Below, in pieces: positions 29,601 to 38,800 of a stretch of 64,000 nucleotides of DNA. This DNA is from Bugulina stolonifera (lineage: Eukaryota > Bryozoa > Gymnolaemata > Cheilostomatida > Bugulidae). Below the pieces are notes generated by a model. The model searched no databases and had not been told where the DNA came from. It saw only the letters and a list, made by a program, of their open reading frames with translations. Position 1 is the first letter of the stretch, and the number at the start of each line of letters is the position of its first letter. The stretch is taken from the NCBI GenBank assembly GCA_935421135.1, contig OW285191.1, forward strand, positions 4,069,219 through 4,133,218, given 5' to 3'. The position numbers and the translations under genes were made by a program.

Positions 29601-32600
29601 AGGACTCTTACCTCACCAACCAGGACCTTGGCGAGAACCTGGACGCTGTGGAGAATATGCTAAAGAAACACGAGGCCTTTGAGAAGGCTGCTTTAGCTCA
29701 GGAGGACAGATTCATGGCTCTAGAGCGGTTGACAACGGTAGGCTATTCTCTCTATATGTCTCTATACTTAGGCCTCTAGTACACTACCAGAGTATGAGCA
29801 TGTGTCTCTCTAGTGTAATAAACATACCTGTCTCCTCTGTGTCTGTCTGTACCGTCTCTCTGTACTGTGTATGTTATCTAACTAATCAGCTAGAGAGAAG
29901 GGAGCTGGACAAGAAAGCAGAGGTGCCGGCTGCACCCTCTACTGTCCATTCACGTACTAGACCTCTGATGGCTCATAATGAGCCCTACAGCAGGTCGAGC
30001 CAGGGCAGCTTCTCACTAGACAGTGATGCCGAGGAGGTCAGTGGACAGACCACTGATGAGACCGAGGCTAAGCGTCGGCACAGCAGCTCATCTGATAGTG
30101 AGGCTGAATATGTCGTCTCTACAGAGCAGAGTGCTGATGTGAAGATTGCCTCTATTCCATCATTAGATGACGGCTGTGTGCAGATTACCATAGCCGTGCC
30201 TACCCCCGTAAGAGCAGTGATACACTCACAGGCTATGCCAGCTCACTTGCCGATAATTACCACACGCTGCGATAATATTCACTTGTGATACTGCCCTGAC
30301 ATTGGTTGTTTACACTTTGTATTTCCGTGTGAGCTGTGATTGGTTAATTCACTACAAAATAGCTCTCATTGGTGAAAATCCTAGTAAATGTAATGGACTC
30401 ACCCGTGTTCTAATGAGTGTTATGGTTTAGTTGTAACCACACAGTGATTGGCTAATTTCCAGTAGTATATGAATAGTTTGTTGGGAGTAATTCATCTGGT
30501 TGCACTAATTTAATACTCTTATGCTCTTTGGTGGCTGATTTCTGTTGAGCACTACATAGACTAGTTTCTTTTCGCTTACTATTTTCTGCTCTGATATCTC
30601 CAGCGTGTACTATGTTCATTTTAGTAGGCCAATGTCTACTCTACCGTCTATACTGGTTGCAGTGTGGCCAGTGTGTGTGCTGTGAATAAATCAAGTTATT
30701 CATGTAGTAAGGCTATCTTGTCCTCTCTGATGACAGTAGCTAAGGTGTAACGAGAACATGTATTTACTGTTTCTGTCCTGTTGTAGCTGGAGTTGAGAGA
30801 AAAACAGAAGGAAGATGGTGCGCTAGAGCCTAAACCCTCTGTCCGTGACCAGTATATTGAAGATTTCTCACTGCCTGAGGAAGAAACGTAAGTGTTCTTA
30901 GCTGGTGCTGAAGCTATAGCGGTTCCTTAAAATTACAGTGGTTCACTGACTAACGGTACAGTGGTTCACCAGCACTGCAGTGGTTCACTAACACTGCAGT
31001 GGTTCACTAGCACTACAGTGGTTCACTGACTTACGGTACAGTGGTTCACCAGCACTACAGTGGTTCACCAGCACCACAGTGGTTCACTAACACTATACTT
31101 TGCACTGTACATTGTAGGACAGAGTTTGATACTCCCAGCAGTCCAGTGGTGGAGGAAGCTTCTGAACCAGTAGAGGAAGTTGTGGAACAAAGAGAGGCAG
31201 TCAGTACACAGGAGTCGGCTCCTCCTCAACCACTCCAAGCAGAAGGTACTCACCGACCTACTTGTCTATCTTTCTGTCTGTCTCTCTATCGGCGTGTCTG
31301 TCTGCGTGTCTGGGCCAAGTTACTTTACATATGCGATGAATGATGCCCCCTTATCTATCTGTCTTGTGTATCCACCACTGACATTAGCATGCAGTATTTG
31401 TGTCATATACAAATGTATAAAACAGTTAATCCCCTTTTCTTGGTTCAACTCTCTAATACTGGTGGACTGTGCGCTGTACGTGTACAGCGCACACTGTACG
31501 TGTGCAGTGTGCACTGTACGTGTGCAGTGTGCAATGTGTAAATATGACATACTATCCCCATTATTTTGGTGAATTAAATTGTCATTACGGTGAAAAGGGC
31601 ATAACTACCACCTCCTACCCTTAAATATACTTTACTACATAATAACACTTCTTTTGCACTTGGAGGTAGACACTACCTCTCCTCTCCTACTTCTTGCTCG
31701 GACCTGTGTGTGGAATGCATTGCTTGGTGTTTGGTTTGTTACCCGGCTTGTTATTGGTGTGTACTTTAGAACCAACTGAGGTAATGACCCAGTCAGCTAC
31801 TTCATCACATGATCAACCCGACACTCGTATGGATACGTCTGTCACCAGTTCTACAGCAGCAGGTGCCTCTACTGCCCCATCCAGTAAGACTTCTAACAGA
31901 CCTAACTATAACTTCGTACTGTAATATAGTCATGTGTGTGTATGTCTGCCTGTCTGTCTGTCTGTCTGTCTGTCAGTACAAGCCAGATGTCCTCACTAGT
32001 GCACACTAGTGTACATTTATATATTCCTTTTATTTAATCCACCCTCTATATATTGTTACTAATTGGTTCCCTCTTCTGTTCTGGTACACTGGGGACTAAC
32101 ACATTAACCATTGATATGAATGTACTGTGTATATACTATGTGTATCTATACAGTGTATATACTATGTGTATCTATACAGTGTATATACTATGTGTATCTA
32201 TACAGTGTATATACTATGTGTATCTATACAGTGTATATACTCTGTATTCACTGCTATAGCCTATGTTCCTTCAGCTGCTCCCAGTGATGTAGATAGAACT
32301 AGACTAGAAGGGCCCATCCAGAGGAAACATGAGTGGGAGAACACAGCAACTAAAGCTAGTCATAGGACGTGGGATAAACTATATGCTGTACTACATGATC
32401 ACAGTGTGTCCTTCTATAAAGATCATAAACATGCCAAGTCGGTGAGTGAATGTTTCATGATGTTCATTTTATACCAAAGTTGGTTATACACGTTTTCAGA
32501 CAGAAAATTGGACCAGTTGGATTGTTTTACCCAAGAGCCAGGCTTGTTGTGGGAAGAGATTGCTGAATAGCGTATAATATTATTGTCTGAAAGAGCTCTG

Positions 32601-33192
32601 GTAAACTGATATATGTAGTGTTGCTGTGAGCAACATGACTTTGCCTTATTCCTAAACATTGTATCAACAACTTCAACATTTTCCTCTGCCCTTTCTTCAA
32701 CCAGGATCCACAGGCGTTAGTGCGAGGGGAGAAGCCTATACAGCTAGGAGGGGCGGTTTGTGAGGTGCCCAAGGACTACAGTAAGAGACCACATGTATTC
32801 AGGCTAAACCTTCCTAATGGAGGACAGTATCTCCTTCAGTGCAAGTCAGATGTGAGTTCCACTCCCTTCCTCCCCCTTCTCTAGTCTAGTCTGTGTTATA
32901 TTATTCTACAATGTAGTTGTATAATAATAAACAAAACTTGATAATTGTCCTCTCTCACAGTGTCAATGTTACAGTAGTAGATAACTCCTCGTCTACTGGC
33001 TATTTAGTCACATGTTCTACTCTCTACTTACAGGATGAAATGCAGTCGTGGCTAAGGGAGCTACAAGATATTACAGGCACACAGATTGGTGAGTCGAGCT
33101 CCAGCAGGGCACAGACTATGCCTGCCAAGTCCTCCTCTAAGAAAGAAGACTCTGCCAAGAAGAAAGGGAAATTCACTCTCAAGAAAAAGTAA
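5575..33192 (+). CDS. SPTBN1-like: beta-spectrin (conventional, non-erythroid type), complete gene
   Basis: Structural protein of the cortical cytoskeleton. By family knowledge it pairs with alpha-spectrin, binds actin through tandem CH domains, binds ankyrin through a rod repeat and membrane lipids through a PH domain. CDS exons: 5575-5737, 7774-7925, 9769-9942, 12065-12240, 12373-12488, 12655-12767, 13596-13783, 14041-14223, 14419-14512, 14758-14921, 15347-15545, 15667-15795, 16068-16232, 16323-16500, 16879-17090, 17216-17458, 17766-17874, 18689-18879, 19043-19171, (19498-19560 optional), 20865-20981, 21109-21339, 21489-21701, 22624-22764, 23099-23274, 24150-24288, 24596-24814, 25046-25393, 25810-25920, 26100-26231, 26411-26746, 27037-27174, 27935-28060, 28207-28317, 28469-28713, 28910-29133, 29541-29737, (29890-30207 optional), 30787-30887, 31118-31245, 31770-31883, 32275-32441, 32705-32851, 33034-33192. 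All junctions are GT..AG with matching phase. The constitutive exons give 2365 aa, almost exactly vertebrate beta-II length. Start: first in-frame ATG after the acceptor. Confidence 0.95.
6106..7249. mobile_element. non-autonomous DNA transposon with ~50-bp TIRs and 9-bp target duplication
   Basis: Lies in spectrin intron 1. The left end reads CGGTGCCGGAAAAACACCGA and the right end is its reverse complement; the match continues about 50 bases (to ...ACCGAACAG) with one mismatch or so. The element is flanked by the direct repeat ATGCCATTG at 6097-6105 and 7250-7258. It is 1144 bp, very AT-rich inside, and has no coding capacity that I recognise. A 9-bp duplication with long TIRs is the pattern of Mutator-like elements; that assignment is inference. 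Confidence 0.8.
9943..10060 (+). repeat. 13-15 bp tandem repeat at the spectrin exon-3 donor
   Basis: Imperfect copies of GGACAGTGGTAGT start within a few bases of the GTACGT donor at 9943. The rest of this 2.1-kb intron (to 12064) shows no recognisable gene. Confidence 0.7.
14041..29737 (+). CDS. SPTBN1-like: beta-spectrin part 2: spectrin-repeat rod
   Basis: Exons 8-37 encode residues about 361-2094, a run of triple-helical repeats of roughly 106 residues marked by recurring W at helix A (for example [52 protein letters not shown]). The total length matches the 17-repeat arrangement of conventional beta-spectrins, not the 30-repeat beta-heavy form. The best conserved stretches ([19 protein letters not shown], then FREFAKDT) lie in the part known in family members to carry ankyrin binding. 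Exon borders do not follow repeat borders. The final repeat contains [17 protein letters not shown], matching the partial repeat that pairs with alpha-spectrin. Confidence 0.93.
18000..18190 (+). repeat. tandem repeat in spectrin intron 17
   Basis: Six imperfect copies of a module starting ACTGTTGTCATGGTAACTA, alternating with AAGACTCCATATTGT spacers. Confidence 0.6.
19498..19560 (+). CDS. SPTBN1-like: optional 63-bp beta-spectrin exon resembling the start of the next exon
   Basis: A TTTATTTAG acceptor precedes 19498 and GTATAT follows 19560. The 21 codons ([11 protein letters not shown], then [10 protein letters not shown]) are open and phase 0 on both sides. They align with the first 21 residues of the following constitutive exon at 20865 ([11 protein letters not shown], then [10 protein letters not shown]), and both align with the same helix segment in other beta-spectrins. 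The protein reaches the expected length without this exon, so it is either a cassette adding 21 residues to one repeat, a remnant of a tandemly duplicated exon, or a chance match. Its donor is weaker than its neighbours. Confidence 0.4.
20610..20645 (+). repeat. (ATGT)n microsatellite
   Basis: About eight uninterrupted ATGT units inside the 1.3-kb intron before the exon at 20865. A (CT)n run lies at about 19713-19734 in the same intron. I see nothing else there. Confidence 0.8.
23275..23650 (+). repeat. simple tandem array (CTGTATGT/CTCT) at spectrin exon-25 donor
   Basis: The array begins at the GTATGT donor itself and repeats variants of CTGTATGTCTCT for about 375 bp. Long overlapping open frames on both strands here (runs of Cys/Val/Ser and of Thr/Glu/Arg) result from the repeat and are not genes. 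Confidence 0.8.
25394..25590 (+). repeat. tandem array (TATGTGTCATACG) at spectrin exon-28 donor
   Basis: Starting at the GTGTGT donor, variants of GTTACTATGTGTCATACGTA repeat for about 200 bp. Open frames through it are repeat artefacts. Confidence 0.75.
26785..27000 (+). repeat. ~33-bp tandem repeat in spectrin intron 31
   Basis: About seven imperfect copies of a unit containing GTAATACTGTATTA, then CACTGT and a CTACATG-like segment, begin some 40 bp after the exon-31 donor. Confidence 0.6.
27230..27809. mobile_element. candidate pogo/Tigger-like MITE
   Basis: In the intron after 27174. The left end CAGTGGAACTTGGAAAACTC follows TA (27228-27229). The right end, read on the minus strand, is TGTGGAACTTGGATAACTTG after TA (27810-27811). 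Internal copies of GAGTTAT and CTCAG motifs are shared by both halves. There is no coding capacity. TA target sites and CAGTGGAAC-type termini are typical of pogo-like elements, but the inverted repeats are imperfect, so the assignment is tentative. Confidence 0.5.
28724..28909 (+). repeat. 30-bp minisatellite running into the spectrin exon-36 acceptor
   Basis: About six copies of a 30-bp unit containing GTTACACTGTCTGTGATTGG fill this whole intron. The last copy contributes the CTGTTACAG acceptor of exon 36, where the unit's GTTACAC has become GTTACAG. Open frames across it are repeat artefacts. Confidence 0.8.
29139..29415 (+). repeat. 12-13 bp tandem array at spectrin exon-36 donor
   Basis: Directly after GTGAGT the intron has about sixteen CACTACAGTACA-type units, then five TACATTACAGTAC units. 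Open frames here (HYSTHYST or TVVC repeats) are artefacts. Confidence 0.85.
29890..30288 (+). CDS. SPTBN1-like: alternative beta-spectrin 3' exon (short isoform end, or 318-bp cassette)
   Basis: After a TAACTAATCAG acceptor the frame opens [12 protein letters not shown], parallel to the constitutive next exon at 30787 ([12 protein letters not shown]). Both join exon 37 in the same phase, so they look like two alternatives for the end of the last repeat. The frame then becomes Ser- and acid-rich ([32 protein letters not shown]) and reaches TGA at 30286-30288. A GTAAGA donor at 30208 would instead make it an in-frame 106-codon cassette. AATAAA at 30685-30690 could serve the terminal form. Mammalian beta-spectrins are known to make short isoforms lacking the PH domain; the sequence allows the same here. 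Confidence 0.6.
   Translation, partial: LERRELDKKAEVPAAPSTVHSRTRPLMAHNEPYSRSSQGSFSLDSDAEEVSGQTTDETEAKRRHSSSSDSEAEYVVSTEQSADVKIASIPSLDDGCVQITIAVPTPVRAVIHSQAMPAHLPIITTRCDNIHL
30685..30690 (+). terminator. candidate poly(A) signal for the short spectrin form
   Basis: AATAAA lies about 400 bases after the stop of the alternative exon and about 100 bases before the next constitutive exon, inside what is otherwise an intron. Confidence 0.35.
30787..33192 (+). CDS. SPTBN1-like: beta-spectrin part 3: variable linker, PH domain and basic tail
   Basis: Exons 39-41 (30787-30887, 31118-31245, 31770-31883) encode a low-complexity linker rich in Glu, Pro, Ser and Thr. Exons 42-44 encode the PH domain. 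It starts at [14 protein letters not shown], includes the conserved strand [18 protein letters not shown], then [19 protein letters not shown], and ends with the helix [14 protein letters not shown] short tail with SRAQTMP and a Lys-rich end (GKFTLKKK) closes at TAA 33190-33192, like the KKK-terminated tails of vertebrate beta-spectrins. If exon 41 is not spliced at its GTAAGA (31884), the frame stops at 31924, which would truncate before the PH domain. Confidence 0.93.
30935..31095 (+). repeat. ~20-bp tandem repeat before the spectrin exon-40 acceptor
   Basis: Around eight copies of CAGTGGTTCACTAACACTG variants fill most of the intron up to 20 bp before the acceptor ending at 31117. Confidence 0.7.
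32125..32245 (+). repeat. 27-bp minisatellite before the spectrin exon-42 acceptor
   Basis: Nearly identical copies of a 27-bp unit, containing TATACTATGTGTATCTATAC followed by AGTG, end about 30 bp before the exon-42 acceptor. Each unit contains a CTATACAG acceptor-like string. Confidence 0.8.
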
Positions 33193-35893
33193 ATAACATT
33201 TACTCCTACTGCTACAGCTAACCGCTCTTCTACCCTCCTGTAGCTCAGCACTAACCAATGAGTGTGCTTATAACACAGAGTAGTGAGCCAATGTATATCT
33301 ACTTTTTACTGCATGGCGAATATCTGTTTCTACAACAGACACGAGTGTAAATACAGTTCATGGAATATTTTGGTATAGTACTATAACATATTAATATTAT
33401 GTACTGTACTAAGAGTTAACCCTATTAGACCTGCTTTGTGTGTGGTCTCTGGCTATCAGTTAGCTCTCTAACCTTGAATGGCTTTCCCTACCTCTATTGT
33501 TTGCTGGCTTCTTGTGTCTCCACCCATTGCTATGAGTTGGTGTAGTATACAGGTACCCCACCCACTACCTATTATTTAGTACTGGCTTTAGACTGCAGCT
33601 GCTATCTTTATATGTATTTATAATTCTATGAGTTACCTGTTGGTGGGAAGTTCTCTGTATATCTAGCATGTTACTGTTATGTACTACGCCTCTCTCTCTG
33701 TCCACTCTACTGGCATAGCATGTTTTGTAGCTATGCAGGAAATGATGAAGGGGACTATGTGTAGCCTCAGGATCCAGTAAGATATTAGTGTGTGTTCCTA
33801 CAGTTTATAATCAGAGTGTTGTAGAGTGTGTGCTAGCCAACGGTCAGTTAGTCTGCCCACCTGACTATCTATCTATCAGCAACCAAGTTACCTTCTCACT
33901 ACCTCCACTCAGTCGCTGGCACTATTGCCCACTCACCATTATGGTTTCAGTGTGCAAGACGAGCTGGTTAACCAGACACTATAATAGTTGACCACCTTGC
34001 TGTCCTGCCCATTTCCTGTCTGTGTTTCTGGCATTGTATGGCTTGCTTTGTCTAGTGCCTGGCTAGTGCATTACAAGGTTTGATTGGCTTGTTTTACCTT
34101 TCCAGAACTGAGACTGCCTTCTAAATGTAAGACTGTAATGGCGGGCAGCATGCAGTGCTGATCCTCTCTCCCACCAGGTGGAGTTGCCCCCACCAAGCAT
34201 GCCTGCTGTAGGAATACTCTGGACTCTCTTCTAGCCTGACCTTGACCTGTGATTATTTGTAACTCTTTCAGTTGAGCCATCATCAGTGTAGATAGGAGTA
34301 CATACTGCACCATCAAGTTGAATATAGGTCAACCTCCTGCCATATATAGGTCAACAGGACTGATAGTTAGAGCTCACACACACTACACTTTGTATTTTGA
34401 ACACAATTTGTTGTTATACTACTACATATTGCATGTATTTGTTTATATATGTCACATATAACAGATACAGTAAAGCCTTCAACACTGTATATTCTAGTAT
34501 TATACAGTGTTATGTACAGTTAACTGTACCCTTGTCTTGTGATATCTATTAATTTCTGCTTAGCTATGCCTATTCCTACATTATATAATTATTACTCAGT
34601 AAATTATGTTATCCTTGAAACATTTTAAGGCAGGTTAGTTTTTAGTACACTAGTGAGTCCGTGGTACTACCTTGGTACAGTTCACTTCCCTTTAACATGT
34701 TACTAGGTCATATTATTACCATCTAGTTTCAGCTCCCTATTTAATTTACTCTCCTACTCAGCATTGTGCTACATTTTATCAACTGCTTTTAGTGTCCCAT
34801 GTTTCTTTTTATTGTCCAGAACATATACTGTAGGTACAGGTAGTCTTTGAACTACTTGCTTTTTCTTCTACTCTGTAGTAATACTAAGTAATATTGGTGA
34901 TTGGAAATGCAATAATATGCTTTTTAGTTGCATAATTATAATAATATAATATATACTATTATATAATGTAAAGGTAGATTCATGCGGATGTATCAGTAGA
35001 TGGCAACTGTATGATGAAATAATATAAGTTATGTTATAAATAGCTAGTACCTGCCCTTTTAGTCCAGTCTTTGTTGATTTAATGATTTTAATTTTTTAAG
35101 AAGCACAATTGATGAGTCACACTGTGTATTGGCTATGCTTGTCACTTGGTATAATTATTGAATATTTCTTATAGTAATAATTTGTATTACTGTAATAACA
35201 ATATATGTTATATATTACTCTGCCATGATTATACACTAAATATTACAGTTATAATAAATGTGCTTTTGTTGCCAAACAAAGACATATTATAGTGTACTTT
35301 TAGCAGTAGGTTAGAAATGGAGTTGTATTGGAGTTGTCATTCCTTATAGAGAATAGGGGCATCATTATGAACCAATGTGATGTTGACATTGTTTATTATT
35401 TTGTGGACCACAGTCAAACTGTACTGTTGATAACTGGCTATTAAAGGTGTTCTCACTATGGGAACCCTTACAGGTCGGGTGGAGAATTGTGGTGTACGTA
35501 GATAACTTATACAAACACAGTTCAGTTACAAAAAATAATAAACTCTCACAAGTACAAAATATACATTTTACAAATACTAGTAAGATTCAAGTAGTCACAG
35601 TGAAAGCATGAAATTCAGTAAGGCTATTATGCATTATAGATATATTAACCCATTGTTCACTACAATATTTACTATGTTGGAACCTGTACAACACGGGGTT
35701 GTATAATTATTGTAACATTAAGCACCATTAAATTAAAATACAGACAAATCTACAGAAAAAGGGACGGAATTCTCTGAGCAAACGCGTGCATGCAATTGAA
35801 TGCAATCACTACAAAACTATGCACTACTATTCAGTAAGGGAAACCGCTTTCATGATCTGGTACAGTATATTGTGACAGTACTGAGTATTTGGG
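33193..35893. other. 3' untranslated and intergenic DNA between convergent spectrin and GMC genes
   Basis: There is no coding sequence I can support. A plus-strand AATAAA at 35253-35258, followed by a T/G-rich stretch, is the best spectrin poly(A) candidate and would give a 3'UTR of about 2 kb. A minus-strand AATAAA (TTTATT at 35392-35397) is the best candidate for the opposing gene. The two 3' ends would then be within about 150 bp of each other. Confidence 0.5.
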
Positions 35894-38800
35894 TCATGAC
35901 TTGACGTCGTCTAATATAAACTGAGCAGCTCTCTCTGCTATCATCATTATCGGGGCTTGAATGTTAGCAGAGGTAATAGAAGGTATTACTGATGCATCGA
36001 CAACTCTTAGTGATTTCACACCGAATACTCTAAAATAGAAATTTGTATACATGCTGCATTTTGGAGTTGTCTTCTAAAGGAAGGTAGGAGAGGACAACTT
36101 CATGATACCAAAATGTTATGTAACTTGATTTACGATTATCAGTCTAGCTTTGTATATCATATATGCTGTGTTTAGAGATTATATCATGAACTAACTAAGT
36201 GAGCTTCCTGATGGACCACATGCTATACAACAATCAAATATCTACACGTGTATGTTGTTATGGTTATCTTTTTATGTTGTAATACCTTAACTTTGAGTCT
36301 ACCACAGCCTGTGGCCCATCTCCCATAGAGCAGGTTCCTACACCATGAAATGTAGTAGCTGATTGATAGGTGATGTAACAGTCCAGATGCTCATCAGTAT
36401 AAGGGAAGTACTGACTACAGAATCGTTCCCTGGTGGGATCTTTTACATCTAAGATGTATGCTCCAACCGATGACATCACTTTGCTTTGCATCAAAGAGTG
36501 GAGGAATTTTAGCCCTGCAAACAAATTACATTAATTAGGAGTCGTGTATCATGGCTATTTTTAATCTGAAAAGGGTGAACTTGAAAAAAGACTTCATTTT
36601 CAAGCCATTTCTTTAAAGGTTCGGAGACTTGCAATGCATTGTGACAAATAGAGAAAGCTACGTTTTGAATGACACTAAACTAGCCTCATTACCTTGCCTC
36701 ATAACAGCCCTGTCATAGGGATGAGAGAGAAGCCCGCTGTCTATCTTGGGTCGGTCAAATGGATCTCTGCTAGAGAGTCTGAGAGCTCCTCTACTCTTAG
36801 GCCTGGTCACTGAGACTAGGCATGATGTACCAGTAGGTCTGTTTGTATTATCGTAATAGTTCTGTATCTACAGGAGGAATAAGGTCATGCCCAGAGGTAA
36901 ATCAAAATGCAGCGAGTGCTCACAAGCTCCTCTGCCATGCATACAAACAGAAACCACTAATTTATCTCTACTCACCATGAATGGAGAGAGGTTGAGGAAA
37001 TTAAACACGCGGCCCATGAGACCTCCAGGATCCAGACCACCTAAAGGTGTGATTGCATACATTATCTGGATATGTGGAGCAGCTGATGGACTCTGGTTGT
37101 AGAGAGAGGACGTGTTACCAACTGAGAGGAAAGTCATGGCAGTGAACGGATTCTCCGCTAACAAACCTGTTAAAGATGAGACTATATTATGAAGATCTAT
37201 ATTTACATTAGATTAATTTGGCATAGGTATAATGGAATGTTTGTCCACTCACATACTATGTTAAATAGCAAGCTGATATATTCTACATACAATTGGTAGT
37301 AGCTTCACCAACAGTCCCCCAAAAAACTATCAAACCACTCAAAGAGTCAACAATTCGGAGCATTGAAGTTATCTTCCTTTCTGTTCAGCATAAGTATTAT
37401 GTCTATCTTAACGTACAATGTACTGTTGAGCATAGAGCCACAGTGTTATGCAATGTTATATGGAAAGGCTGTCATACTATTAAACAGTGGTCCGGTGTAG
37501 TGGCAGGTTCTAGCTCGAGTGAACGTTGTTGAAAGAGGTATAAGTTTGATAGACACTCTCTACCAGACCTAATTATTTATGTAAATGATCAAGAACCCAG
37601 GTTATCATTGGGCCAAAATTTGCTAAGAAATACAGTAACAAACTAACCTGTACTATATAGCATGTACTCTACTATGTTAGAGAAGCTAAGAAAGTCAAGG
37701 GTAGATAACCCCAGGCCCGGTTTAGCTTCCATAAATATATTCTCCGATACTGCAACGTGATCCTGGAGGTTCTGTCCCACACCTTCAAGTTCTGCTACCA
37801 GCTCTATCTGGACACAACATTATATAACGTGTAAAATATGAAACGTCAATAGAAAAGGCCAATACCTACATGTGTGTACAGTGTGGTCAGCAGCTGTGCT
37901 GAGCTATTAAAAGGAATATATGCTACCTGTTCGATATATTGTTTTATATTAGCATCTTTAGCATGTTATGTCAGCACATAGAGTGAAGTATTAGCAATCA
38001 AAACATAATAACGTTCAGTCACCTTATGTTCCTCGAGGTGTTCCTTAGGTCCAATACCAGAAAGCAAGAGAAGTTGAGGGGAGTTATAGACGCCAGCGGA
38101 TAGTATCACCTCCTTGTTGGACCACACTCTATGTAGCCTGCTGTCCTTCATGAACTCTACACCAACTGCTGTTTTATTCTCCATAAGGACCTGAAATTAT
38201 CCCACAGAACATCAAGTACATGTATATTCAAGTAGGTAAATGATTACTACTTTGAAGTTGTCCTCCCTTTCACCTAGAAATGAACGAGTAGACAACTTTG
38301 AAACTAACTATATTTTGACTAGGTCGTACGATTCAGAGTTGACATAACACTACATGCAACTTCTGTATTGTAGTGAATTTTACAAGTATACCGCCATGTA
38401 TACTATTAACTACTAAAATATTGTAGTAGTTTACAAGCAATAAAATGACCACATGCTATTGCATATAATATTATGTAGTGCAGTGATTTACATTGAAGGT
38501 GGAAGGAAACGACAGAGAGAAGGTGGAGAAGTGAGTAGGCAGAGAGAGGCTAAATTACTCCACCATACTAAGCTAGTTGCAATTCCTGTATTTAATCACA
38601 ATACAGAATGATATGGACAGCTGCCAAATTAGTAGACAATTTATGCATAATAATTAAACAGACTCACATACATTAGGCATTACAATACTTCTTACCTACG
38701 GCACTGTCACATCTACATGATGTATAAGTACGTACCCATACAGGTATAATACCATTATAATATCATTATATAATAATATGATAGTGTGGATTACCTTAGT

